Shown here piece by piece: positions 1 to 5,940 of a DNA stretch of 6,605 nt. This stretch comes from an uncultured bacterium (GTDB lineage: Bacteria > Actinomycetota > Thermoleophilia > BMS3ABIN01). Where the stretch lies: assembly GCA_913009925.1 (NCBI GenBank), contig CAJVWY010000066.1, positions 1 to 6,605 on the forward strand. Reading direction: 5' to 3'. Both the position numbers and the translations under genes were made by a program. The number at the start of each line of letters is the position of its first letter. Position 1 is the stretch's first letter. Under the pieces are notes generated by a model that had not been told where the DNA came from, did no database searches, and saw only the letters and a program-made list of their open reading frames with translations.

Positions 1-1
1 C

Positions 2-601
2 CAGTCTGTATTTCCTGTAAGCAACATGCAGAAGACAGAGCTGCAGGTGGAGCTCATCAGGAAACGTGACCTGGACAAGGTGCTGGTGTTCACCCGCACC
101 AAGTACCGTGCCGACAGTCTCTGCCGCAACATCAAGCGCAAGGGTATCAAGGCGGCTCCCATCCATTCCAATCTCAGCCAATCGCAGAGGCAGCGGACCC
201 TGGATGGCTTCAAGAAGGGCAATATCAGGATCCTGGTCGCCACCGATATCGTCGCTCGTGGCATCGATGTAGTAAATATATCCCATGTCATCAATTACGA
301 CATGCCGTCGGACGCGGAGGTCTATGTGCACCGTATCGGCCGCACCGCGCGGGCCGGTGCCAGCGGCACCGCCATCAGTTTCATGTCACCGGAGGAGCTC
401 TCGGAGCTCAACTCTGTGGAGGGGCTTATCGGCACCACCCTGCGTTGCGAGGACATGGAAGATTTCGTCTATGCCCATCGGGTAATTCCCAGCCCCGAAC
501 GGGAGGCCAAGAAGGTCTCGCGCATGGTCTACAACGGCGGCGCCAAGTCGGGAAGAAGGCGGCGGCGTCCCCGGCGGCGGCCGGCGGCGGCACGCGCCTG
601 A
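2..601 (+). CDS. RhlE-type DEAD-box ATP-dependent RNA helicase, C-terminal part (5' truncated)
   Basis: Helicases of this family use ATP to unwind short RNA duplexes in the cytoplasm, in ribosome assembly and mRNA decay. Only the second RecA-like domain is present. The frame is open from base 2, reading QSVFPVSN before the first ATG at 26, which matches the family's linker between domains, so that ATG is an internal Met and the true start lies off the left edge. Numbering from that Met: motif IV VLVFTRTK (19-26), IHSNLSQSQR (46-55), motif V VATDIVARGID (71-81) and motif VI HRIGRTARAG (102-111), which carries the arginine finger. All are intact. The last 35 residues form a basic tail with an Arg-rich run at 177-186, typical of RNA-binding tails in RhlE proteins. 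The gene ends 27 bp before a strong terminator, so it closes its transcription unit. Helicase identity is near certain; the RhlE subgroup is a judgement from the tail and motif V. Confidence 0.93.
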   Translation, partial: QSVFPVSNMQKTELQVELIRKRDLDKVLVFTRTKYRADSLCRNIKRKGIKAAPIHSNLSQSQRQRTLDGFKKGNIRILVATDIVARGIDVVNISHVINYDMPSDAEVYVHRIGRTARAGASGTAISFMSPEELSELNSVEGLIGTTLRCEDMEDFVYAHRVIPSPEREAKKVSRMVYNGGAKSGRRRRRPRRRPAAARA

Positions 602-628
602 TCGCTCCGGACATAATCACTTGGTTTA

Positions 629-658
629 AAAAGGCGGCCTGCGGGCCGTCTTTTATTT
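629..658 (+). terminator. Rho-independent terminator after the helicase gene
   Basis: An 11-bp stem is formed by 629-639 (AAAAGGCGGCC) and 644-654 (GGCCGTCTTTT), with one G-U pair and a four-base TGCG loop. The T-run of the right arm continues as ATTT to 658. The strong GC core plus A/T flanks is the textbook intrinsic form. The A-rich left arm means it may also work in the reverse direction, although no minus-strand gene approaches it. It isolates the helicase unit from the marR operon. Confidence 0.9.
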
Positions 659-665
659 GCCCGTA

Positions 666-674
666 TGTTATGAT
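666..674 (+). promoter_or_regulatory. Extended -10 promoter element of the marR-mmpL operon
   Basis: TGTTATGAT contains a TGn extension followed by TATGAT (5 of 6 to TATAAT). No good -35 hexamer lies at the right distance, which is common for extended -10 promoters. The predicted start point, about 7 bases downstream (near 681), falls inside the first palindrome, so a bound repressor would block initiation. An overlapping alternative -10 is TATATT at 674-679. Confidence 0.55.
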
Positions 675-705
675 ATATTTTCATATGAAAATATTTCATA
701 TGAAA
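675..705. promoter_or_regulatory. Twin palindromic operator, probable MarR autoregulatory site
   Basis: Two palindromes sit almost side by side. 675-694 is a perfect 20-bp inverted repeat centred on CATATG between 684 and 685. 694-705 (TTTCATATGAAA) is a perfect 12-bp palindrome centred between 699 and 700. The 12-mer TTTCATATGAAA occurs identically at 679-690 and 694-705, so the centres are 15 bp apart. MarR dimers typically bind inverted repeats of 16-20 bp over their own promoter, and the MarR gene starts 38 bp downstream. Assignment to this MarR is inference from position and symmetry. Confidence 0.75.
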
Positions 706-742
706 CGAAGTTCGATCGCGGGGGCGGAAGCGGGAAAGAACT

Positions 743-1243
743 ATGGAAAAAGATACAAAACCACCGGCTGAGCTGGCCGCACGTTTCGTCGAATCGCTGG
801 TCATGTTGCTGTACGGGCTGGGAAACCCGTCAGATGAAGAGAAGGAAGCGCTTGGGGAGATCCTCCAGCCGTTGACCGACGGCGACCAGCATGCCTGCAA
901 GATGACGGACCCCGTTCTCTTCTTCCGTATCAGCCATATCCTTTCCCGCGGCCGGACCCCCACCATGAGCCAGCTGAGCAGCGAGCTTATGATCCCTCAC
1001 GCCACGGCGACACGTCTGGCGGAGCGGCTGGTGAGGCAGGGACTGGCCGAACGCCTGGCCGATCCGGACGACCGTCGCATAGTGCGCGTGGCTCTGACCG
1101 ACCGCGGTAGGGAGTTTCACGAGGTCATGAAACGGTTCGCGGTACGCCGGGTCAAGAAGGTCCTGGGAAGTCTTTCCCGGGAAGAACAGGAAAAATTCGT
1201 CGAGTTACTGGACATGCTGGCGGCCAACGCCGGCAGAGGATAG
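743..1243 (+). CDS. MarR-family winged-helix transcriptional repressor
   Basis: A 166-residue cytoplasmic DNA-binding protein, slightly longer than most MarR proteins (about 140-150) because of an N-terminal extension with a charged stretch at about 30-50. The helix-turn-helix spans about 74-100 (TMSQLSSELMIPHATATRLAERL region). The wing at 101-120 contains the family signature DPDDRR (107-112) followed by LTDRG. N- and C-terminal helices would make the dimer interface. MarR dimers usually release DNA when a small hydrophobic or phenolic ligand binds between these domains, or when a Cys is oxidised; the only Cys here is C52, outside the HTH. The start ATG has GGGAAAG at 732-738 just upstream. 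The gene lies directly behind the twin palindromic operator and 12 bp ahead of an MMPL exporter gene, so it most likely represses itself and that exporter. The ligand cannot be read from sequence. Confidence 0.93.
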   Translation: MEKDTKPPAELAARFVESLVMLLYGLGNPSDEEKEALGEILQPLTDGDQHACKMTDPVLFFRISHILSRGRTPTMSQLSSELMIPHATATRLAERLVRQGLAERLADPDDRRIVRVALTDRGREFHEVMKRFAVRRVKKVLGSLSREEQEKFVELLDMLAANAGRG

Positions 1244-1255
1244 AAGGGAAACAGC

Positions 1256-3565
1256 ATGAAACAGGTCTTCCGGCGGCTGGGAATCTTTATCGAGAACAAA
1301 CATGTGCTGGTGGTGGTCGTTTGCTTCCTGCTGGTCATTCCGGCTGTCTGGGGCGCGCGGCAGATAGAGATGTCCAGCGGCACCGAGACTTTCGTCTCCA
1401 CGGATTCGGAGTTCTACCAGGATTTCACCAGGTTCAGCGATAGTTTCAGCGGCGAGGTCATAGTCGTGATGATCAAGGGCGAAGATCTCCAGGCGCTGGT
1501 CGGTGGCGGCAACCTGGCAGCCATGGAAACCGTCGAGCAGCAGCTGGATGCCGACCAAGGGGTTAAATCCGTCATCACCCCCGCCCTGTTCATCAAGCAG
1601 GCGATGGCTGCCCAGGGCGGTGATGCCGTGCTTCCCGAAGACGAGGACACGCTGATGGGGATGATTACCGACCCGGAGACGGGCGCCATACGGCCACAGT
1701 TCGCCCAGGTGTTCCCCGATGACCAGCACTCCCTCATGTTCATCGTGCTGGACGGAGGTCTTGATATGGATCTGCAGGAGGCCCTGGTGCAGGATACCCG
1801 GAAGGTCATCGCCGCCGCCGGCTTCTCCGGAGTGGAGACCGTCATCACCGGCCAGCCGGCGATGTATTCGGAGATGAACGAGCTGATGAACCAGAGCCTG
1901 CGCTCCATGATGATAGCTTCCGTGGTGCTGATGCTGCTGATCCTCGCCCTGATCTTCAAGGTCCGCAACTTCTTCGCCTGGCGCTGGCTGCCGCTGGGAA
2001 TCGTCATCATCGGCATCATCTACGCTTTCGGCATCATGGGCGTGCTCGGCGTGCCTATGACCATGGTGACCATGGCGGCTTTCCCGGTGCTCATCGGCCT
2101 GGGGGTGGACTATACCATCCAGTTCCACAATCGCTACGACGAGGAGGCGCGGCGGGGGGAGAAGGTGGCCGACGCCATCATCGACTCCATCACCCACATC
2201 GGCCCGGCCATCGGCATGGCCATCATCGTCGCCTGCCTGGGTTTCGCGGCGCTGTTTTTCTCGCCGGTGCCGATGATAAACGACTTCGGCTACACGCTTA
2301 TCATCGGCGTGGTCAGTTGTTATCTGCTGGCCATGTTCCTCCTCCTGGCCATCCTGTACTGGCATGACCGGCACCGGCAGGAGAAACAGGACGGCAGGAA
2401 GACGTCCGGGGCGGTGGCTGACCGGGCCGGCGGCGTCGGCCTCGCTGAGTCGGCAGGTTTTGTGGAAAGGGCCTTGCAGCGGATGGCGCCCGGCATCATC
2501 AGGAGCGCCGCCATCATCATTCCCGTCGCCCTGGTACTCAGCGGCGTGGGTCTCTACCTGGACTCTCGCATCAGCACCCAATCGGACCAGTCCCAGTTCA
2601 TGTCCCAGGACCTGCAGATGTTCAAGGATCTGGGCGAACTGGAAGCGGTCGCCGGCGGGCAGAATTCGGCAAACCTGTTCGTGGAAGCCGAAGATGTCAC
2701 CGACCCGCAGGTCCTGAACTGGATGGCGGATTTGCAGGAGCGCATCGTCGCCGAACAGACCCAGGTTGTGACCGGAGCAAGCAGCATCGTCGACATGCTC
2801 AGGCAGGCAGGCGGCGGCGAGATCCCTCAGGACCCGGCGGTCATCAGGCAGATCCTGGATTCCATGCCGCCGATGGTAAAGAGCAATCTGCTCAATGAGG
2901 ACGCGACCGCGGCCAATATGGTCGTCAGTGTCGGCAATCTTGACAGCGAACAGATAGAGGAACTTATCTCGGCGATGGAAGGCTATCTGGGCGAGGGTGT
3001 CCCTCAGGGGGTCGAGGTCACCATCACCGGTGGCATCGTCATGCAGGATACGGTGGTCTCCGCCCTGACCGAGGGACGGGAAAAGATGACGCTCATCGGC
3101 ATCGGCATGGTCTTCGCGGGAATTCTGCTGCTGTTCCGCCTGAGGCTCAAGAGGGCCCTGGTGGCCGTCCTGCCCATAGGTCTCATCATCGGCTGGTCGG
3201 CGATCGTCATGTATCTGTTGGGAATCGACTATACGCCCATCACGGCCACGCTGGGTGCCCTGATAATAGGCATCGGTGTCGAATTCACCATCCTGCTGAT
3301 GACCCGTTATTACGAGGAGAGGGAGAAGGGGGAGGGCCCCGAGGTGGCCATGACTACTGCCATGACCAAGATCGGTCGCGCCATCATCGCCTCGGGGCTG
3401 ACGGTAGTCGCCGGTTTCGGCGCCCTGCTGATCGCCAGGGACTTCCCCATCCTCCAGGACTTCGGCATCGTCACCATGATCAACGTCCTGTTCGCTCTGG
3501 TGAGCACGCTGCTGGTGCTGCCGCCGCTGATCGTATGGGTGGATTCGCGCCGCGGGGGGAGCTAG
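1256..3565 (+). CDS. MMPL/RND-superfamily exporter (HAE3-like), 12 membrane segments
   Basis: A 769-residue inner-membrane transporter with the duplicated RND plan. There is one membrane segment (about 17-33), a large outside loop (35-217), and five segments (about 218-234, 245-262, 268-287, 316-335, 344-368). A charged cytoplasmic linker (369-405) precedes the second half: one segment (about 414-435), an outside loop (437-608) and five more segments (about 611-628, 634-655, 661-682, 707-726, 735-760). The family motif is seen in both halves: GLGVDYTIQF..RYDEE at 281-297 and GIGVEFTILL..RYYEER at 672-689. These lie on TM4 and TM10, where acidic residues carry protons in RND pumps. The length and plan match the HAE3 group, which lacks the larger extra domains of mycobacterial MmpL proteins. 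Proton-driven export of lipids or hydrophobic compounds is expected; the substrate is unknown. The gene starts 12 bp after marR, with AAGGGA at 1245-1250 as ribosome site, so the two are co-transcribed and probably induced together. The TM10 motif has Glu-Phe where TM4 has Asp-Tyr. Confidence 0.93.
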   Translation: MKQVFRRLGIFIENKHVLVVVVCFLLVIPAVWGARQIEMSSGTETFVSTDSEFYQDFTRFSDSFSGEVIVVMIKGEDLQALVGGGNLAAMETVEQQLDADQGVKSVITPALFIKQAMAAQGGDAVLPEDEDTLMGMITDPETGAIRPQFAQVFPDDQHSLMFIVLDGGLDMDLQEALVQDTRKVIAAAGFSGVETVITGQPAMYSEMNELMNQSLRSMMIASVVLMLLILALIFKVRNFFAWRWLPLGIVIIGIIYAFGIMGVLGVPMTMVTMAAFPVLIGLGVDYTIQFHNRYDEEARRGEKVADAIIDSITHIGPAIGMAIIVACLGFAALFFSPVPMINDFGYTLIIGVVSCYLLAMFLLLAILYWHDRHRQEKQDGRKTSGAVADRAGGVGLAESAGFVERALQRMAPGIIRSAAIIIPVALVLSGVGLYLDSRISTQSDQSQFMSQDLQMFKDLGELEAVAGGQNSANLFVEAEDVTDPQVLNWMADLQERIVAEQTQVVTGASSIVDMLRQAGGGEIPQDPAVIRQILDSMPPMVKSNLLNEDATAANMVVSVGNLDSEQIEELISAMEGYLGEGVPQGVEVTITGGIVMQDTVVSALTEGREKMTLIGIGMVFAGILLLFRLRLKRALVAVLPIGLIIGWSAIVMYLLGIDYTPITATLGALIIGIGVEFTILLMTRYYEEREKGEGPEVAMTTAMTKIGRAIIASGLTVVAGFGALLIARDFPILQDFGIVTMINVLFALVSTLLVLPPLIVWVDSRRGGS

Positions 3566-3576
3566 GCAGCTATATC

Positions 3577-3951
3577 TCATTCCTCGATAGCGATCTTCCT
3601 CGTTCCCTCCCACATCCCATGGAGGTTGCAGCGCTCGATGGCCCGCAGCGTGATGTCGTGGTGGACCCCGCCCTTAACCAGGACCACCGTCGCCTCGGCC
3701 CTGGTGAACACCGGGGTAAGGTCGACCCGGGCGTTGTAGTTCTGGCCGGAGTAGAGTTCCAGCCACTGGATATGGTGGCCCTCCTCCATCACGTGGGGTA
3801 TCTCGCCGACCTTGATGGTTACCTGAAACGGCTCCCCGGCCTTCACCGTATCCGGACATTCGATGACCGGGATGTGCTTCTTTTCCGCTTCCGTCAGGTT
3901 TGCCGGGTCCGCCGGCTCGTTGATTCCACAAAACGGTCCTTTCTCAGCCAT
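3577..3951 (-). CDS. Superoxide reductase (neelaredoxin type, single iron centre)
   Basis: A 124-residue cytoplasmic enzyme that reduces superoxide to hydrogen peroxide without making oxygen, using electrons from rubredoxin-like donors; typical of anaerobes and microaerophiles. The Fe(His)4Cys ligands can be placed by motif: H26 in KKHIPVI, H53 in EIPHV, H59 or H60 in EEGHHIQW, and C108 and H111 in CNLHGMWE. There is no N-terminal desulforedoxin-like CX2C iron domain, so it is the one-iron form. The lysine next to the first histidine (K25) is present, but the glutamate usually just before it (EKH) appears as K24, with E23 one place further away. The start ATG (3949-3951) is preceded on the minus strand by AAAGGAG (3957-3963) at five bases. 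Its stop faces the MMPL stop across 11 bp. It is divergent from the Nudix gene, sharing a 247-bp control region. No rubredoxin gene is in the window. Confidence 0.94.
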   Translation of the reverse strand: MAEKGPFCGINEPADPANLTEAEKKHIPVIECPDTVKAGEPFQVTIKVGEIPHVMEEGHHIQWLELYSGQNYNARVDLTPVFTRAEATVVLVKGGVHHDITLRAIERCNLHGMWEGTRKIAIEE

Positions 3952-3956
3952 GGTGT

Positions 3957-3963
3957 CTCCTTT
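3957..3963 (-). promoter_or_regulatory. Shine-Dalgarno site of the superoxide reductase gene
   Basis: On the minus strand the sequence is AAAGGAG, five bases before the ATG at 3949-3951. It is the best ribosome site in the window and fixes the start codon. A highly translated product fits an oxygen-defence enzyme. Confidence 0.8.
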
Positions 3964-4090
3964 CGTATGCTCATCGCCTTTACAGTCACATATTGGGCCG
4001 GTCCTGTTAACGGGGAAGGCTCCTGAACAGTGTACCCTCCTCGGCCTCGCCTCCTCATCGTCATGCGCTGGATCGCCCCCGTTTACAGAT

Positions 4091-4157
4091 GTTCCAAATT
4101 TAGATTCATTATTAAGTAATCATGTATCCAAGTTGTTTTATTTAAACTTGGAACATG
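4091..4157. repeat. Three copies of a TCCAARTT element forming nested inverted repeats
   Basis: Copy 1 is GTTCCAAATTTA at 4091-4102. Copy 2 is TCCAAGTT at 4127-4134. Copy 3 is the inverse, TAAACTTGGAAC, at 4143-4154. Copies 1 and 3 match over 12 bases with one mismatch. Copies 2 and 3 make a perfect 8-bp inverted repeat with a 10-base spacer (4135-4144), extended outward through CATGT with one inserted base (4121-4134 against 4145-4157). Copy 3 can therefore pair with either partner. The block lies in the AT-rich part of the divergent region between the superoxide reductase and Nudix genes. It ends at a TATGAT box (4158-4163) facing the Nudix gene, so operator sites for a dimeric regulator are the simplest reading. 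The regulator is unknown. Confidence 0.6.
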
Positions 4158-4163
4158 TATGAT
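4158..4163 (+). promoter_or_regulatory. Possible -10 box for the Nudix gene
   Basis: TATGAT, the same hexamer used before marR, lies 35 bp upstream of the TTG start codon, giving a leader of roughly 30 bases. No convincing -35 hexamer is present at 16-18 bp; TTGTTT at 4133-4138 is 19 bp away and would overlap the repeat element. If this is the promoter, the repeats at 4127-4154 fall across its -35 region. Confidence 0.4.
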
Positions 4164-4198
4164 GCGAAAGTCCCTTCAAGGTCACGGAAAGGAAAGAT

Positions 4199-4834
4199 TT
4201 GAACAGCAGTAACGTCAAGATGCCCAGCTGGCTGGAATGGGCCCGCGAGATCCAGCAGCTGAGCCAGACGGGCCTGGCGTTCGCCACCACCGGTTATGAG
4301 ACACAACGCTATACGCGCCTCAACGAGATCGCCGCCGAGATGGTGGCCGCCCATACCACACTGCCGCCGGCGGAACTGACGGCGAACTTCTCCGCCCAGC
4401 CCGGTTACGCTACGGCCAAGATCGATGTGCGCGGCGCCGTCGTCCGTGATGGCAGGATCCTCCTGGTCCAGGAGCGCCGCGACCGGAAATGGTGCATGCC
4501 CGGCGGCTGGGCTGATGTGGGGGACCTCCCCTCCGATATGGTGGCCCGCGAGGTATGGGAGGAGAGCGGCTTCGAGGTGGCGCCCCGCAAGGTTCTGGCC
4601 GTATTCGACGCCAACCGCTCCGGCCGTCCGCTGGAGTTTTACCATGCATACAAGATTATCTTCCTCTGCGAGATCACCGGCGGCGGAGAGCGCCCCAGCG
4701 ATGAGACCATGGACGTGGGCTTCTTCGACTTCGACGACCTGCCGCCGCTCTCGGACCAACGGACCAACAAGCGTCATCTGGCTGAGGTCCGGGCCCACCT
4801 GGCGGACGCGGACCGCCCCACGGCCTTCGACTGA
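4199..4834 (+). CDS. Nudix hydrolase with N-terminal Nudix_hydro_N-type domain (CDP-choline/ADP-ribose pyrophosphatase-like)
   Basis: A 211-residue cytoplasmic enzyme expected to cleave a nucleoside diphosphate linked to another group, using Mg2+. Residues about 11-65 (WLEWAREIQQLSQTGLAF onward) match the helical N-terminal domain found before the Nudix fold in a Gram-positive subfamily; a Bacillus member is known as CDP-Chase, acting on CDP-choline and ADP-ribose. The Nudix fold covers about 74-200. The Nudix box is at 103-125 with REVWEESGF at its end (R117, E118, E121, E122, G124), but the first Glu of the box is Asp (D109). The start is TTG: AAAGGA at 4188-4193 is five bases upstream and an in-frame stop lies at 4160-4162. 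The next ATG (4220) has no ribosome site and would remove only seven residues. The gene is divergent from superoxide reductase. The exact substrate is not certain. Confidence 0.9.
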   Translation: MNSSNVKMPSWLEWAREIQQLSQTGLAFATTGYETQRYTRLNEIAAEMVAAHTTLPPAELTANFSAQPGYATAKIDVRGAVVRDGRILLVQERRDRKWCMPGGWADVGDLPSDMVAREVWEESGFEVAPRKVLAVFDANRSGRPLEFYHAYKIIFLCEITGGGERPSDETMDVGFFDFDDLPPLSDQRTNKRHLAEVRAHLADADRPTAFD

Positions 4835-4847
4835 AGGAGCGCCCGCC

Positions 4848-4898
4848 ATGCTCAGATGTTCCCCCGGTTCTTCCGATTCATATAGGCAGACAGTATAA
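4848..4898 (+). CDS. Possible 16-codon small ORF between the Nudix and lipoprotein genes
   Basis: ATG at 4848 is preceded by AAGGAG (4834-4839) with an eight-base spacer; that site begins on the last base of the Nudix stop codon. The product would be MLRCSPGSSDSYRQTV, ending at TAA 4896-4898, 23 bp before the lipoprotein start. It is not hydrophobic and is not recognised. The good ribosome site is the only support. It could be a translated leader coupling the Nudix and lipoprotein genes, a decayed remnant, or chance. Confidence 0.25.
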   Translation: MLRCSPGSSDSYRQTV

Positions 4899-4921
4899 GG
4901 AACAGGCGAAGTCTGGGGGAG

Positions 4922-5380
4922 ATGATGAGAGACGCAGGCAAGTTCTTAACAGTTTTGATGGCGACGGCGCTGTCCTTTATCCTCATGATGTCCGCCGGTT
5001 GCGAAAGCAAGCAGGACGCCTCCGGGGCGGCGGAGGATTTCATCGGCCGCTATATCAGCGGCGACTTCGCGGCGGCTTACGCTATGCTGGATGAGAGCTC
5101 CTACGAGCTGCAGAATAACTGGACGGCTGACTATTTCGCCAGAAAGTCCGAGTCCAGTTACGGTGGCCCCTATGAGCTTGTGGACCTGGTTTTCAAGCCT
5201 GAGGGGAGGAAGGGTGACGAGGTCAACTTCGTCATCCAGGGTACATTGAGCCCCCTGGACGGTGGCGAGAACATGACCATGGCCGGAGAGATTACCATGA
5301 TCGGGTACGACGGGGCCTGGAAGGTAGCCTATATCGACTGGGCCGCCGTACCGGAATCAAGCGTCCCTTACGATATGTAA
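4922..5380 (+). CDS. Small predicted lipoprotein, NTF2-like/DUF4878-type domain
   Basis: A 152-residue exported protein. A positive start (MMRDAGK) and a hydrophobic core (8-23) lead to the lipobox MSAGC, with C27 as the likely lipidated cysteine. Position -3 is Ser rather than the usual Leu, so the lipobox is slightly off consensus. The mature part begins with a charged linker, then AAEDFIGRYISGDFAAAYAML (split here only for description: helix about 36-57), a pattern seen in DUF4878 and other NTF2-like secreted domains. Strands follow at about 84-106 and 117-139, ending GAWKVAYIDW (131-140). This fold often binds small ligands or stabilises partners; the function here is unknown. GGGGG at 4915-4919 is five bases before the second ATG (4925), so translation may start there, removing one Met. 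A weak promoter may lie just upstream (TTCCGA at 4871-4876, TATAAG at 4894-4899, 17 bp apart). Its last 13 bp overlap the end of the opposing gene. Confidence 0.85.
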   Translation: MMRDAGKFLTVLMATALSFILMMSAGCESKQDASGAAEDFIGRYISGDFAAAYAMLDESSYELQNNWTADYFARKSESSYGGPYELVDLVFKPEGRKGDEVNFVIQGTLSPLDGGENMTMAGEITMIGYDGAWKVAYIDWAAVPESSVPYDM

Positions 5381-5805
5381 GCCCCGGAGCCCGCCGGAAC
5401 GGTAACGGTTGATATGCTATTGCTCAGATATGGGCTGTCGGCGAGGCCCAGGCGGTCCCAAGTGCTGACCTGCCGCCGGCCGGTGGTATATGTTCCCTTT
5501 CCCCGGAGTTGCCAGACGCCGGCGCCCTCGGACTTGATGGCCAGCAGGCGGCCGTCGATGGTAAGTGTGAAATCAAACCCGGCGGCACTGAACTTGCCGG
5601 TCACGCCCATATATCGTACGGCGCCGCTGGGGAGAGTCTCATGACGGCGGCAGCTGTCCACCGATACCGAACAGGCGCCGGAGATGGTCAGGTTCCCGTT
5701 CCGCATGGAGCCGCTGATCGTTCCCTGGCCTTCAAAGTGGACTACGCCACTGCCCGAAGCGTCCAATCCCCCGGGAATGTCGTGTGAACGAGTCATGGTT
5801 GCCAT
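5368..5805 (-). CDS. Hypothetical glycine-rich beta-strand protein with an internal repeat
   Basis: Not recognised. With the ATG at 5803-5805 the product has 145 residues, rich in Gly, Ser and Thr with alternating hydrophobic residues, suggesting stacked beta strands. Two stretches resemble each other: GSGVVHFEGQGT (18-29) and GAGVWQLRGKGT (94-105), 6 of 12 identical, 76 residues apart. There are two cysteines (C45, C52) in the middle. The start choice rests on AGGAAAGG (5816-5823, minus strand) ten bases upstream. The frame stays open further up to a TTG at 5950-5952, and that extension would begin with a hydrophobic, signal-like stretch; it lacks a ribosome site and would overlap the yqeK start, so I prefer the ATG. 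The gene is convergent with the lipoprotein gene (13-bp overlap of 3' ends) and divergent from yqeK. That it is a real gene is supported by its length, a sensible composition and the repeat, but not by homology I can name. Confidence 0.65.
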   Translation of the reverse strand: MATMTRSHDIPGGLDASGSGVVHFEGQGTISGSMRNGNLTISGACSVSVDSCRRHETLPSGAVRYMGVTGKFSAAGFDFTLTIDGRLLAIKSEGAGVWQLRGKGTYTTGRRQVSTWDRLGLADSPYLSNSISTVTVPAGSGAYIS

Positions 5806-5835
5806 AGGATGCCCGCCTTTCCTGTTTGCCGCCGA

Positions 5836-5852
5836 CCGCTCCGGCGGAGCGG
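5836..5852. repeat. GC-rich inverted repeat in the leader of the hypothetical gene
   Basis: CCGCTCC (5836-5842) and GGAGCGG (5846-5852) form a perfect 7-bp stem around a three-base GGC loop. It lies 31 bp upstream of the ATG of the minus-strand gene. No T-run follows on either strand, so it is not a terminator. It could fold in the 5' leader of that gene's mRNA or be a protein-binding site. Confidence 0.45.
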
Positions 5853-5892
5853 CGCCTGATTCACTTGTTACCGGAACTATCGCCGCCGGCTG

Positions 5893-5936
5893 TAAAAAAG
5901 GGCTAAAGGGAAAGTAAAGGATTGGTAAAATAGTAA
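5893..5936 (+). promoter_or_regulatory. Four TAAA elements at exact 11-bp spacing; the last is the -10 box of yqeK
   Basis: TAAA occurs at 5893, 5904, 5915 and 5926, a strict 11-bp period, so all four lie on nearly the same face of the helix. The fourth is part of TAAAAT (5926-5931), a good -10 hexamer (5 of 6 to TATAAT) whose start point would fall near 5938-5941, at the yqeK ATG. The other three may be direct-repeat sites for a regulator or A-rich bending/UP-like elements. No clear -35 hexamer is seen. Confidence 0.5.
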
Positions 5937-5940
5937 GCAG

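Noticed and set aside
529..966. 145-codon minus-strand frame spanning the helicase end, terminator and marR
   Set aside because: It reads through a terminator, a palindromic operator and two well-supported genes; its composition is arbitrary.
3566..3576. Terminator between the convergent exporter and superoxide reductase genes
   Set aside because: Only 11 bp separate the stops and no stem with a T-run can be formed there.
1205..3613. 802-codon open frame on the minus strand opposite the exporter gene
   Set aside because: Its product is a His/Asp/Gln/Arg-rich string with no domain or membrane pattern, while the plus strand encodes a clear RND protein. Long antisense frames arise from GC-biased third positions.
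3952..4090. Promoter of the superoxide reductase gene on the minus strand
   Set aside because: A promoter must exist here, but no -35/-10 pair with acceptable spacing was convincing enough to place.
4142..4849. 235-codon minus-strand open frame opposite the Nudix gene
   Set aside because: No recognisable motif and no convincing start; the plus strand holds an intact Nudix box. It is a GC-bias shadow.
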